This document shows positions 47,801-58,206 of a DNA stretch of 64,000 bases, piece by piece. The DNA is from Ulota crispa (taxonomy: Eukaryota; Streptophyta; Bryopsida; Orthotrichales; Orthotrichaceae): NCBI GenBank assembly GCA_963920765.1, contig OY987248.1:14356539-14420538 (forward strand), written 5' to 3'. Made by a program: the position numbers and the translations under genes. The notes under the pieces are model-generated. The model had not been told where the DNA came from. It saw nothing but the letters and a program-made list of their open reading frames with translations, and made no database searches. The first letter of the stretch is position 1; each line of letters opens with the position of its first letter.

Positions 47801-48007
47801 AGGACCATAGGGCACAATAATTGGTATTTTCTATATGTAAGAAGTTTTAATTTGGGATCTCAAGTAGCTCACTAGAATTGCTTTGATCTATTCTCCAACT
47901 TCTTTGTTGATCTCAAATGTAGTAGAGGTGTGGATCCATTCCAAATACAAGAAAAATACCTCGTATTGTACTGGTCGTAGAGCTATGCTTAGTCCTTTAG
48001 GGGTTAA
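47797..48007. mobile_element. TTAA-flanked MITE, about 240-bp class, left end clipped
   Basis: The interior matches the 240-bp class (AAGTTTTAATTTGGGATCTC and CCAAATACAAGAAAAATACC). The right end is AGTCCTTTAGGGGTTAA. The left end begins directly at the TTAA shared with the previous element, as if that element had inserted into the TTAA that lies within this class's own terminus. Confidence 0.62.
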
Positions 48008-48238
48008 GAGACCGAGCTACTATAATACATACTATGTACGTTGTTGTATAACTGGCATTTGCTACCAACAAAAAGTTTTAATTTGGGACCTTAACTACCT
48101 CACTAGAACATCATTGATATATATTCTAACTTCTTTGTTGATCTCAAATGTAATAAAGGTATGGATGCACTCCAAATACAAGAAAAATACTTTGTATTAT
48201 ACTGGTCGCAAAGGGCTGCTCAGTTATTCAAGGATTAA
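48004..48238. mobile_element. TTAA-flanked MITE, about 240-bp class
   Basis: This copy continues head-to-tail from the previous one through the TTAA at 48004-48007 and ends at TTAA 48235-48238. The interior contains ACTATAATACATACTATGTA and ACAAAAAGTTTTAATTTGGG, shared with 57026-57265. Confidence 0.65.
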
Positions 48239-48471
48239 GAGTTTGGGGTACTTGAAATTTTTGAACAATTCCAAAAAAAAGAATCTGTAGGGTTAGCCTT
48301 TCAACAAGCTATCATGGAATGTCATTTTTGTGGGAAAATGTATTGTGAATTATTTTATATAAAAGGGTAAAGTTGTAGCTCATAGGGTCCCTATTAGCAG
48401 CTTTAGATTAGCCTTGAAATTGCTTGGGGGTGTTCCTATAATGGCACTTGACAGTCCTAATTCCAACCCTC

Positions 48472-49406
48472 TTAACCCCTAAGAGACCATTGTCCCTACG
48501 GGGGACAAATGGGATTTTGGGGATGTACCTATGGCTAAACTACTTTGTGTGATTTTTGAAACTTTTATTGAAGATGGGGAGTTCAAAGATCTGCATGGGC
48601 ATCTAATTTTTCCTTCATTTTGACAATTATTGAAGAAGTTATGCATGAATTTTTGAAAATATGCAAGATCGAGTAGCCAAAAACTTAAATTTTTTTTTTT
48701 TTCAAAATAAAAATCCAAAATCGGTTCTTTAGATTTATATATATGTGGGGAGCTTTGAATCATTCAATTTGGATTTATGAGTGAAAAGTTTTAGTTTGCG
48801 GGTAGGTATGGGACTCCCATAATTCCTTTCTTTTGCCTTTGGTACTTTACTTGTTTGTGCTGTTTGTGAATTTGTTTTTTGGCTTCTTTTTTTTCCAAGT
48901 TTTAGTAGACTAAGATTCCTTGTTTTTTAACATTTGGATCAACGTAATTCATATTTCTCAATTTTACATAAATCCTCCAATTTTGCCTAGTGTATTTGCA
49001 AATTTCATGGCCTTACGGCATTGCAAGATTTTACAAAGTATGATTCACACCTCCAATTCATTTGAAAATTCTCCCACGCTTACCTAACTTGGTCTTCTAC
49101 ATGGAAAAAAATAAACCTCAACTTTGAAAAGCAATTTTTTTGATTTAGGGGCAATCAAAGGCTTTTGAAATTTTTGGGCAGTAGGGAAATAAACTTTTTT
49201 TTTCACTTCAAATGCCAATATCTCACTCCTCTACTTCTAGAATGAGCTGATTTTTTTCCCACAAGTACCTTCCATAGTCTAGGACAAGATCTTACGGCTA
49301 GATTTCCAAAAATAATTGTTTTTCCTACCTTTCTACTCATTCCCCCAAAAGTGGCAGTTTTCAGTGATTTTCACAAAAAAAAAGGGCTTGGTCCTTTAGG
49401 GGTTAA
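48472..49406. mobile_element. TTAA-flanked MITE, about 950-bp class, copy 2
   Basis: TTAA stands at 48472-48475 and 49403-49406, with termini CCCCTAAGAGACCATTGTCC and TTGGTCCTTTAGGGG. It interrupts a dispersed repeat whose other copy (28940-29290) lacks the element at the equivalent place. Confidence 0.78.
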
Positions 49407-50271
49407 AGAGTCAAAGCAACTCAACATATGACATGTGGCAAAATTTTCTTGTACAAGCAGCACTCACTACTCCACTTTGGGTTCAAGAGTGGACAGTGAA
49501 CACCTCAAAAGTAGGGTGCGGAATTGGGGAGCGGTTGGGAATGGTTGTGTCTACTTTAGTGCATTTAGGTTGCCTTACTGAGGCAAAATTACCTCATGAC
49601 TCATTCTTGGCCCTCTAGACGTGCATACAACTCTATTTATACTACAATAATTTTTGGTATTGTGTAAAGTTCACGCTTCTTTACTCCTTAACTTTGACAT
49701 TTGTTGTTGCACCTACCCTCTACTTGCTTCCTCTTGACTTTGACATTTTATTGCTGTGTCCAACCTCCACTTGCTTCCTCCATTGTTTATCAAAGTAATT
49801 ATTCACATGAGTTACTGTAGCCTTTGTAAATATTGAAATAATGTGGAATGTCAAGAACTTAGTATGGGGCAACCTAAATGCACTATTTGGTGTGTGCAAG
49901 CTTGGTAAGGTCCGTGCAAGCTCGGTAGGGTCCGTGCAAGTTCCGTAGGGTCCATGCAAGCTCGGTAGGGTCCGTGCAAGTTCCGTAGGGTCCATGCAAG
50001 CTCCGTAGGGTCCGTGCAAGCTCGGTAGTCTCGGCATGTCAGTGCCCGAAGAACCGCAACTTGCAGTCTTCATTGCAAAGAGCAAACCTCCAAAGAGATT
50101 TCTGCGCCTCATGGCCCTGCCCTTTGTTGGCTTTGGACCGCAGGGAGGACTTTGCATCAACATAAAGGTATCTTCAGAAGGTAATCCTGATTAGAAAAGC
50201 AAACTAGTGCTACTGAGACAAAACCTTTTGTAATACAGTTACTTGTTCCTTGTATACGTACCATTTAACTC
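49407..50271. other. repeat flank with short tandem array
   Basis: The first part (to about 49560) continues the dispersed repeat also found near 29211-29290. The 20-bp array at 49891-50028 follows. No gene is supported; the open minus-strand frame across the array is a periodicity artefact. Confidence 0.5.
49891..50028. repeat. 20-bp tandem repeat, about six units
   Basis: Units of the form CTCGGTAGGGTCCGTGCAAG repeat about six times from 49901 to 50020, with partial units outside. Alternating variants (CTCGG/TTCCG/CTCCG and CCGTG/CCATG) suggest a higher-order duplication. Confidence 0.93.
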
Positions 50272-50289
50272 TTAACCCCTAAAGGATCA

Positions 50290-50330
<41 letters not shown>

Positions 50331-51243
50331 TGGCCAAAATCACCGAAAACTGTCACTTCTAGGGGATCAGTGAGAAGGTAGATTTTTTATTTTTATTTTG
50401 GAAATCCAATCGTAAAATCTTGCCTTAAATTAGAAGAGGTACTTGTGGGAAAAAATTTAAGTCATTCTAGATGGAGAAGAGGAAGATATTTACATCTAAA
50501 ATGAAGGAAAAAGTTTTTTACATTGCTGCCAATAAATTTCAAAAGCCTTTGACCACCTTTATATGATAAAAATTGCTCTTCCCAAAGTTGCACTTTTATT
50601 TTTCCATGTAGGAGATCAAGTTAGGTATATGTGGGAAAATTGTCATATCAATTTGAACTATACAACACATGCAAAAAAATAGTAAGTAAAAAGAAGTAGA
50701 GAATGAGGCAAAACACTAAATTGTTATGAATTTGATTATTGAAATGAAAAATGCAAATCTCAAAGGTTATAATGTTGTCATAAAAAATCGACTTCCTTTG
50801 GTTTAATTTTTTTTCCAAAAGATTGAAAATTGAGTAAAATGAAGGACTTCAAAGTTTATTTTAGAGTAGAAAATCCATAACTACCTGGAAACAAAAACTC
50901 CTCATAACTTTCATCTCATTGATTGATATTTAATGATTCAAAGCTTCCCAAGTATAAAAATATCTAAAGAACTGATTCTAAATTTTTATTTCTAAAAAGT
51001 AAAATTTTTGAAGAAGTTTTTTGGGCTCCCCAAATTGCCCCTCCTCCCCTAGTTTCAATAAATTCTTTTGCGTAACTTCTTTTTCAAATGTCAAAATAAA
51101 GAAAAAACTAGATGCCCTTTTAGATCTTTGAATTCCCGACTTACAATAAAAATTTCAAAAAATTACACAAAGTAGCTTAGTCAAAGGTACATGCCCAAAG
51201 TCCCATTTGTCTACCAAATGGACAATGGTCCTTCAGGGGTTAA
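50272..51243. mobile_element. TTAA-flanked MITE, about 950-bp class, copy 3 (inverse)
   Basis: TTAA stands at 50272-50275 and 51240-51243. The termini are CCCCTAAAGGATC and GGACAATGGTCCTTCAGGGG. The interior is the inverse of copies 1 and 2. It contains a T homopolymer of about 38 bases at 50292-50329, which may be an assembly-sensitive spot. Confidence 0.76.
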
Positions 51244-51902
51244 ACATCTAAAGGACCCTATACAAGGGAATTGATATGTGTACCACACTCTTTCAGTTAT
51301 TGTACCACACCCTAGAGAATATTTTAAATTTCTACCATTAAATAGCTAAATTTGAGAATTTGGAATTGAGATTTGGACTTAGAGACCATGAATTAGTCTA
51401 GAACCATAAAAAGTTGCATTTCAACAACATCCAATGAAATTTTTTTTTTATTTTGTTTTTTTATTTTTTTATTTTTATAAACAAAAGTAAAAGTAACACT
51501 TTTTTCCCTAGCTAAACTTTTTTATTGGGTGCTGTTGAATTGTAACTTCTTTTTTTTTTGGTTCTAGACAAAATCATAGTCTCTAAGTCCAAATTTGAAT
51601 TCAAAATTCTCAAATTCAGCTTTTTGATGGTAGAAGTCTAAAATTTTCTTTGGGATGTGGTACAGTAAGTGAAAGGGTGTGGTACACATATCAATTCCCC
51701 CTATACAATCAATACAAAACAAAATATTTTTCTTATATTTGAATGAATCCACATCTTTACTATATTTGAGATTAACAAAGAAGTTGAAATTTAAATAAAC
51801 TTATTGAGCTATTTGAGATCCCAAATCTAAACCTCTTATTGGTAGCAAATGCTATTTGTATGGCAATGTGTCTATTATCCCCATGGGACATTTAAGGGTT
51901 AA
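51240..51902. mobile_element. TTAA-flanked MITE, about 240-bp class, interrupted
   Basis: The outer element runs from TTAA 51240-51243, shared with the previous element, to TTAA 51899-51902. It is split by a 434-bp insertion at 51266-51699. Outside that insertion the sequence matches the 240-bp class (AAATATTTTTCTTATATTTG and CTTATTGGTAGCAAATGC). Confidence 0.72.
51266..51699. mobile_element. Mutator-type MITE family B, nested
   Basis: Long inverted-repeat arms of about 175 bp start GGGAATTGATATGTGTACCA and end with the inverse. A perfect 9-bp duplication, CCTATACAA, flanks it (51257-51265 and 51700-51708), as in Mutator-like elements. It inserted into a TTAA-flanked MITE and must be younger than it. 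Confidence 0.9.
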
Positions 51903-53160
51903 TGTACCATTTAATGGACAAATGAAGTCTAAGGAAACATAAGTTAATTCAACTCCCATAAAATTGTGATCTTATGAAATTTTTACGCATGGATGAAGCA
52001 CCATTGAATTATTTCTTATTGATGTCATAGATGTGGTTTGAGACAATATCTTTTGAATTTTCATTATTTGAAGGGCATCCTTCCATGTGAAGTGTGGAAG
52101 GTACTTTCATAAAATCAAAACTAATTGTGGGTGAAGGATCCTCAAGTTAGAGCTACTAGTATTTACCTTTGACACTTCCATGTGGAAGAGGTGGTGCAAA
52201 TAGCCCTCACCAATGATTGGTAAAACAAGAAAAAAGAGAATTGGATCTCGAAATTAACCAATAGGCAATAGATCAATGAAAAATCACCAAATAATGCTAA
52301 AACTACTTCCATGACCATCTATTGGGAGAATTGTATTGTTGTTGTCTATTGCTCCTACCAATCACCAATGCACCATGGAGGGGGGACGCCCTTACTATGA
52401 AACAAGGTAAAATAGTGGCAAAAATTTGCCTATTTTTTTTCTTTGAGTAGATTATAAGTGGATTAATGCATTATTCATTAAATTGGGAAAAAGCACTTTC
52501 TCAAAACATATTTTGAAAACACTAAATTTTGCATTTGTGAGAGTATTTTGGTGATTTAAGGGAGTTTAAACAAAATTCATGTAAGGTATTTCATCATAAT
52601 ATTCACTCTAAATCACCTAAAATTTCTTAAAAATGAAAAATTCAAAAGTCCCAATATGTAAGCTTTTTCCCAATTTAATGAATAACTTGTTGGATGTAAG
52701 TCTTAGTTCTACAACAAAAGAGTATGGTAGGTTGAGAGCAGATTTGACAGTCAACCACCAAATTAATTATTTTTTGAGAAAATTTAGATTTGGCATCAAG
52801 GTAAGTAATTTGCTCAAGATTAGGCATTTTCAAAAAAAAAAAAAAAAACTATATGACAATCAAATAATATTTTTTAAATAGAATCAAGCCTTCTTCCAAG
52901 TATCTTTGACTTTCCAAATTAGGCCTTTGTACAAAGTTTAGATTAAGCCTTGACCTTCCAAATTTAGATAAGAATAATGATTTCTACCATATTAAACAAT
53001 TCAATTTTTTGTTTAATTTGACATTAGGCATTTTTGAAAAATCATTTACATAATAATAATTGGACAAGGAAATTATTTCATGCCGAATCTGCTCTCAACC
53101 TACAGTATTCAAGAAATCTTACCTCCAGTAATTATGATCCACAGAATTTGAATAATTATT
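51903..53160. other. intergenic, repeats
   Basis: No gene is supported. The interval contains the inverted-repeat element at 52471-52685 and AT-rich DNA leading to the upstream region of the next gene. Confidence 0.5.
52471..52685. mobile_element. MITE-like inverted repeat (ATTGGGAAAAA family)
   Basis: The left end TTATTCATTAAATTGGGAAA and its exact inverse at the right bound 215 bp of non-coding sequence. A relative lies at 30493-30749. No clear target duplication is visible. Confidence 0.6.
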
Positions 53161-53167
53161 TCAGGGT

Positions 53168-54550
53168 TTGAAGGTCAAGCTCTTCGACGACCTCTCTTCG
53201 ACGACGACGACATCGTCGTCGTCTTCGTCTCCGTCGGTGCGCTTTCAATTGAGCATCGACTTCGATCTATCCCTCAGGCCCTTTCCAAACAAAAATTTCC
53301 CGTCTTCCGCAGCATGCAAGCGTTGCCGCTCTCCCTTGATTAGGTCGTCGAGGTTGTTGCTACTGAGAGCAGAGTGCGCTCTTCGCGTGCTGCTGTGTTG
53401 ATGAGAGCTGAATCCCGACCGGAGCTGTTAGCAACGCGCCTTTCTGTGACGAAGCCTAACTTCTCGCCGTCGTTTTCCTCTGCGGATTTGATTCCACAGG
53501 TATCCGTGATTTTTTCTGGAATTTCAAGTACTCCATTTGTGCAGCGTTGCGCTTGATGAAAGGATGCGTGGTTGAGGAGCAGCGATCTTTAAACTGGCTA
53601 ATTTCGCAGGATTACTACCAAAATTTTATGCCGCTAAAAAACTTGTGAGAACTTCACAATGTTGAATTTGAAAATTTTAGCTTTTTTGCAGTTTTTTTAG
53701 TCACTTGAGCTGAAAGCGAAAATCATATTTGAGATCACTGCTGAGGAGAGCTCACTTTGTTTCTGTTACTTTTAGTATTTGATCTTAGCATCAACCAGAA
53801 TATCCTCTGTCCGCAGTAACAATGAGTGATCTCTCGTTTTGCTTATTTTTATAGCCAGATATGTAGTGTTTATGATTTAGTCTTGATGCATTTTGGTAGT
53901 TTTAGAGCTAAGAATGTTTATTGATTTTGTTTTGCAACTGTGATTGTATATATACAGAATCAGCGATCTTTAAACTGGCTAAATTTCGCAGGATTGTTAC
54001 CAAAATTTTATGCAGCTAAAAAAACTTTTGAACTTTACAGTGTTAAATTTGAAAATTTTAGCTTTTTAGCAGTTTATGTAGCCACTTGAGCTGAAAGATT
54101 GTGTATTTGAGATCACTGATTACAGATATACACACGCACCGTTTTGTGGCTCATCACTCGTGTTTGTCAAACCTTGTTGATATACTTTCAACCATCCTTT
54201 TTTTTAAAGGATTTTTTACTCTAATTTCAATTTTAATTTTTTAATTTTTTTTTGTTCTTAACACTTTGTTTTTTAAAGGATTAGCTTTTTCGACAATCTT
54301 CGATGGTTATATGAGTATCCAATTTACTAATGAGATGGATTTTTGTTTTCTAACCATAAATTTATTAGTAAATAGTTTTTACTGTTGAATATAAAACAAA
54401 TTTTATTTAAAATTTTACATTTCAGTTATTATGGATGGGATTGTTTTGGTTACATAGCTTTGATCCTTCCGTGCAGCGTCACTTTGTGGAAAGAGCTCGT
54501 GCTTTATATGTTGCGTGTTCTAAAGGTGGAACTCTTTTGTTTACTCAGCT
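53168..54550 (+). promoter_or_regulatory. likely promoter and 5' UTR with intron of L2HGDH gene
   Basis: GC-richer, CT/CGA-rich sequence at 53168-53499 looks like a plant 5' UTR. CCACAG|GTATCC at 53499/53500 and CCGTGCAG at 54471-54476 could be the ends of a 5' UTR intron. Within that intron a segment of about 160 bp is duplicated (53580-53742 and 53961-54119). Transcription was not shown; this is inference from position and composition. Confidence 0.4.
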
Positions 54551-57500
54551 ATGTCTCATCTTCTGAGACCATCTTCAAAGTGGACGATCTTGCGGAGAGC
54601 TCTGCAGCTCAGTTGCTCCGCATGTCACTCCCCAGGCTGTGACTCGCAACCTTACAATGTATTCCAGATACGTGAGTATTGTCGGCCTAGAAGCTCACAT
54701 TCATTGATCGAGGGAAAGAAGTGGCGATCGTCGGCAGAGGAGGGATACAGGGAAGGGCGCAATTTTGTAAGTGCATGCCTAGAGCTTTATATTTTTGAAT
54801 TATTTTTTGTATATTCTCGCGTCAAACAACCTCGTCATGTAAGTGTGGCCATGATTATCATTTCCTTACACTGTCAATAAGATCAGCAACTTGCAGGAGC
54901 TTGAAATTTGAGGATAAGCATGTTGGACGTAGTGAGATTCGTGGATGCATGCTACAAGAAAATAGTGTCCGAATTGACACGTCCTATTTGACTAAATGTG
55001 TCCAAATTGACAAAAAAGTGTTCTATTTGACAAAAGAATGTCCTAATTGACATGTCCTAATTGACAAAAATTGGCTGAATTGACAGTGTTCCCTTGCATG
55101 CATTTCGAGTGTGAATCATGAACCTTGGATTCATTGATTTCTCAGGCATTTGGTAGGCTTTTGTCAACAGAGTGTTCATCACCACCTCGGGAAAGAGTGG
55201 ACTGTGTGGTTGTGGGTGCTGGGGTCGTGGGTCTTGCGGTTGCAAGAGAGCTTGCATTGGCAGGACATGAGGTTTGGGTAATTGAAGGAGCTACAGACAT
55301 TGGAACTGGTACAAGCTCTCGCAACAGCGAGGTTGTGCATGCGGGCATCTACTATCCTCAAGGTTCTCTAAAGGTTTGGATGCAGCTGTGCAGTAATTAT
55401 GTACTCATTTTTTTGTATGTTCTCTGATTATGGCCACATTCTTGTAAGGAAGCATGCATTGTTTATAAAGAGCTTAGGATCGTGAATCATTACTTTAGTT
55501 TTAACTTGTTTTATACTTGTGCTGCAGGCAAAACTATGTGTAGAAGGAAGGCAGGCGCTATATTCCTACTGTGAAGAAAATGGAATTCCTTTTAGGAAAG
55601 TTGGAAAGTTGATTGTTGCCACTCAGGACAGTCAAGTTCCTATTTTGGAGAACTTGATGAAGGCTGGGAAGGAAAACGGTGTGACTGATTTACGACTTAT
55701 GGAGGCTACTGAAGCTAAAGAGTTGGAACCCCATTTGCACTGCGTAAAGGCATTATGGTCACCTTCATCAGGGATTTTGGACACTCATTCGTTCATGCTC
55801 ACATTGCAAGTACGGTATTATACGCGCATTAACCAATGATATGTTCCCTCCCAATGTGTATTTTTTGTAATTACTTGCCTCACATGCTTTCCATGGATTA
55901 CTCTTCCAAACGTACGTACTAATTAAGAGTGAATGGAAAAGCTTGATTTTGCAAAATAGGAAGGAGAGTTGATTATTCATGTTTTCTTCTGTATCATTTG
56001 CAGGCTGATGCTGAAGAACACGGAGCTTCATTTGCTTTTAATACATCAATGTTAAAGGGTGCAATTACCAAAAGGAATATTGAGATTCATGTTGGTAGTA
56101 CAGATGCTCTGCTGTCGTCTTCTGGTATGCTCACACATTCGCTCATCCTTTTACGGACTCATTTATCAAAATCACATCCATTATGGGCATACTTGAAGGG
56201 AAGGACCTAGTTCATGACAGATGCAGATTCCGCATTGTACATGTTTTATGTTATCGTCGTTGGGAAGTTTATGTCATTTTTTATGACGGGCTTTATGAGA
56301 ATATTGCAGAGAATGGAGTTACTGCAGTCTTGTGCGCAAACCATGTTGTCAACGCTACGGGTCTTTACGCTCAGTCATTGGCGAAAAACTTAAATGGATT
56401 GCCTTCACATACTATACCGGACAGTTATTATGCAAGGGGATGTTATTTCAGTTTGTCAGGAGTCAAGTCTCCTTTCTCACATTTGGTTTACCCCATTCCT
56501 GAAGACGGAGGGCTTGGCTGTCACGCGACTCTGGACCTCCAAGGCCAAGTAAAGTTTGGACCAGATGTTGAGTGGCTCTCAAGTCTGACAAATTGTGTAT
56601 TACCCCACACAATGTGAGTTTTTACAGACAAAACTCACTGATGTATGCTCTATATTAACGCTTAGTTTAACAGCAATTACCGAACACTTGGCATGTGTGA
56701 TTTGATTTTCATTCTAGTTTGAAAAATCCCTTCCTTTTGTGCAGATTTGACTATACAGTCGGTCCTGGTAGGGCGGAGAATTTTATTACGAATATTCGAA
56801 AATACTTCCCTTCATTGCCTGATGGATCATTGCAGCCAGATTACTCTGGCATTCGACCCAAGTTATCTGGTCCCAGTCAGCCAGCAACTGACTTTCTAAT
56901 TCAGGTACCTTTCTCTATTCAAACTTCGGAACCTTCAGACCTTGAAATGCTGATACAAATATCCAATCATGATTTCATATGGTACACTGTAGATACACAA
57001 AATCGAAGTTTTAGAGGTTACCTCTTTAACCCTTAAAGGTCGGGGTTACTATAATACATACTATGTACGCTGTTATAACCGGCATTTCCTACTAACAAAA
57101 AGTTTTAATTTGGGATCTTGACTACCTCACTAGAACAACAATGATTTATATTCTAACTTCTTTGTTGATCTCAAGTATAATAAAGGTGTGAATGCACTCC
57201 AAATACAAGAAAAGTACTCCATATTGTATTGGTCGTAAAAGGATGCCTTGTCCTTTAGGGGTTAAAAGTAAAGGCATCATGTCCTCTTAAAACAATAAAC
57301 TCATGTCTTAGAGGTTATCATAAGAGCATCTGCACCTACACACGCGTAGGGACTTGCGCACACAATAATTTGATGATAAATGCTTAGGGCCTTGAAAGTG
57401 TTCTCTTGACACTCAAATTGAGCGAGTCAAACAATGGCCCTTGAAATTACTATTCATTCTAAGTTTAGTGAGCTCTATCTTCTACTCCACTTGATGATGA

Positions 57501-58206
57501 TTGGTCAATTAATTATTTGTGAGGCCAATCAACTATTTGTGGAGCATGCTTGAAGAGCAAGGGTAGGGGACATAAATTTTGAGGGCTCTCCAAAAGTAGT
57601 TGGAAAAACTTGGCGAGTCACAAGGTTGCGTGCAAGGGTGCAAATGCTCAAATTGATTATAGGGAAAGTTTCATGGATACCCCTGAAGTTTGCAATAATT
57701 TCATAGATACCCCTGTTTTTTCAGAAATATCACATACACTCTTGGACCAAAATTTTCAAGCATTTTTTTGTTATGCATTCCACTTCCCTTCCTCCTTTGT
57801 GCACTCACATAACAAAAAAAAGTAACGTGTGCACAAAGGGAGAAGGGAAGTAGCATGCACAACAAAAAAATGCTTGAAATTTTTGGTCCGGAGTATCTGT
57901 GAAATTTCTGAAAAAGCAGGGGTATCTATGAAATTATTGCAAACAGGGATATCCATGAAATCTTCCCTCGATTATATCATTCCATAGTGGGAGTTCTATG
58001 CAATTAAACAATTTGGGGTTAAATTCTTGTACTATTGCCGTCGGCTCCCCCCTCACTACTTTGCGTACACGTGGCATGTGAAGGGTGAAGCAGATCATGG
58101 AATCCGAGGCCTTGTGAATTTGTACGGAATCGAGTCACCTGGCTTTACAGCGTCTTTGGCCATAGCAAAGGTGGTGCATGCAAAGTTGATGAACCAAGAG
58201 GAGTGA
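54551..58206 (+). CDS. L2HGDH: L-2-hydroxyglutarate dehydrogenase, mitochondrial
   Basis: Seven exons join in phase to 477 residues: 54551-54766, 55146-55373, 55528-55809, 56004-56124, 56310-56613, 56745-56904 and 58084-58206 (TGA). The length fits the family (about 480 in Arabidopsis). The N-terminus [20 protein letters not shown] is basic and amphipathic, as in mitochondrial presequences. The FAD-binding Rossmann motif [15 protein letters not shown] begins at about residue 93. [26 protein letters not shown] and [18 protein letters not shown] are family signatures. The enzyme oxidises L-2-hydroxyglutarate to 2-oxoglutarate using FAD, a metabolite-repair reaction. The last acceptor (CATGTGAAG|GGTGAA) has a poor pyrimidine tract but gives the only conserved join. 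The 1179-bp last intron holds two MITEs, 57026-57265 and 57662-57967. Confidence 0.93.
54951..55088. mobile_element. CACTA-type MITE fragment
   Basis: The left end CTACAAGAAAATAGTGTCC lacks a clean CACTA start. The interior repeats TGTCCAAATTGAC-like words, and the right end stops at GACAGTG. It resembles the element beside the P450 start at 40493 and lies in intron 1 of the L2HGDH gene. Confidence 0.5.
57026..57265. mobile_element. TTAA-flanked MITE, 240-bp class, best-preserved copy
   Basis: TTAA stands at 57026-57029 and 57262-57265. The termini CCCTTAAAGGTC and TTGTCCTTTAGGGG are clean inverted repeats. Its interior aligns along its length with 48004-48238. It lies in the last intron of the L2HGDH gene. 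Confidence 0.78.
57662..57967. mobile_element. Mutator-type MITE family A, copy 5
   Basis: This 306-bp copy begins GGGAAAGTTTCATGGATACC and ends with a slightly diverged inverse. The flanking 9-mers TTGATTATA and TCGATTATA agree at eight of nine positions. It lies in the last intron of the L2HGDH gene. Confidence 0.87.

Noticed and set aside
46859-49406. The paired 935-942-bp direct repeats considered as LTRs of a retrotransposon
   Set aside because: They have inverted-repeat termini with TTAA flanks, lack TG...CA ends, and a third copy is inverted.
49891-50028. Regularly spaced repeats considered as a CRISPR array
   Set aside because: The units are directly adjacent without spacers, and the context is a plant nuclear genome.
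49720-50163. Minus-strand frame with Leu-Pro-Ser-Leu-His-Gly repeats
   Set aside because: The repeats are the 20-bp tandem array; the flanks show no gene structure.
46859-51243. CCCTAAA and TTTAGGG words suggesting interstitial telomere repeats
   Set aside because: The words occur once per element end and never in tandem. They belong to the terminal repeats of the TTAA-flanked MITEs.
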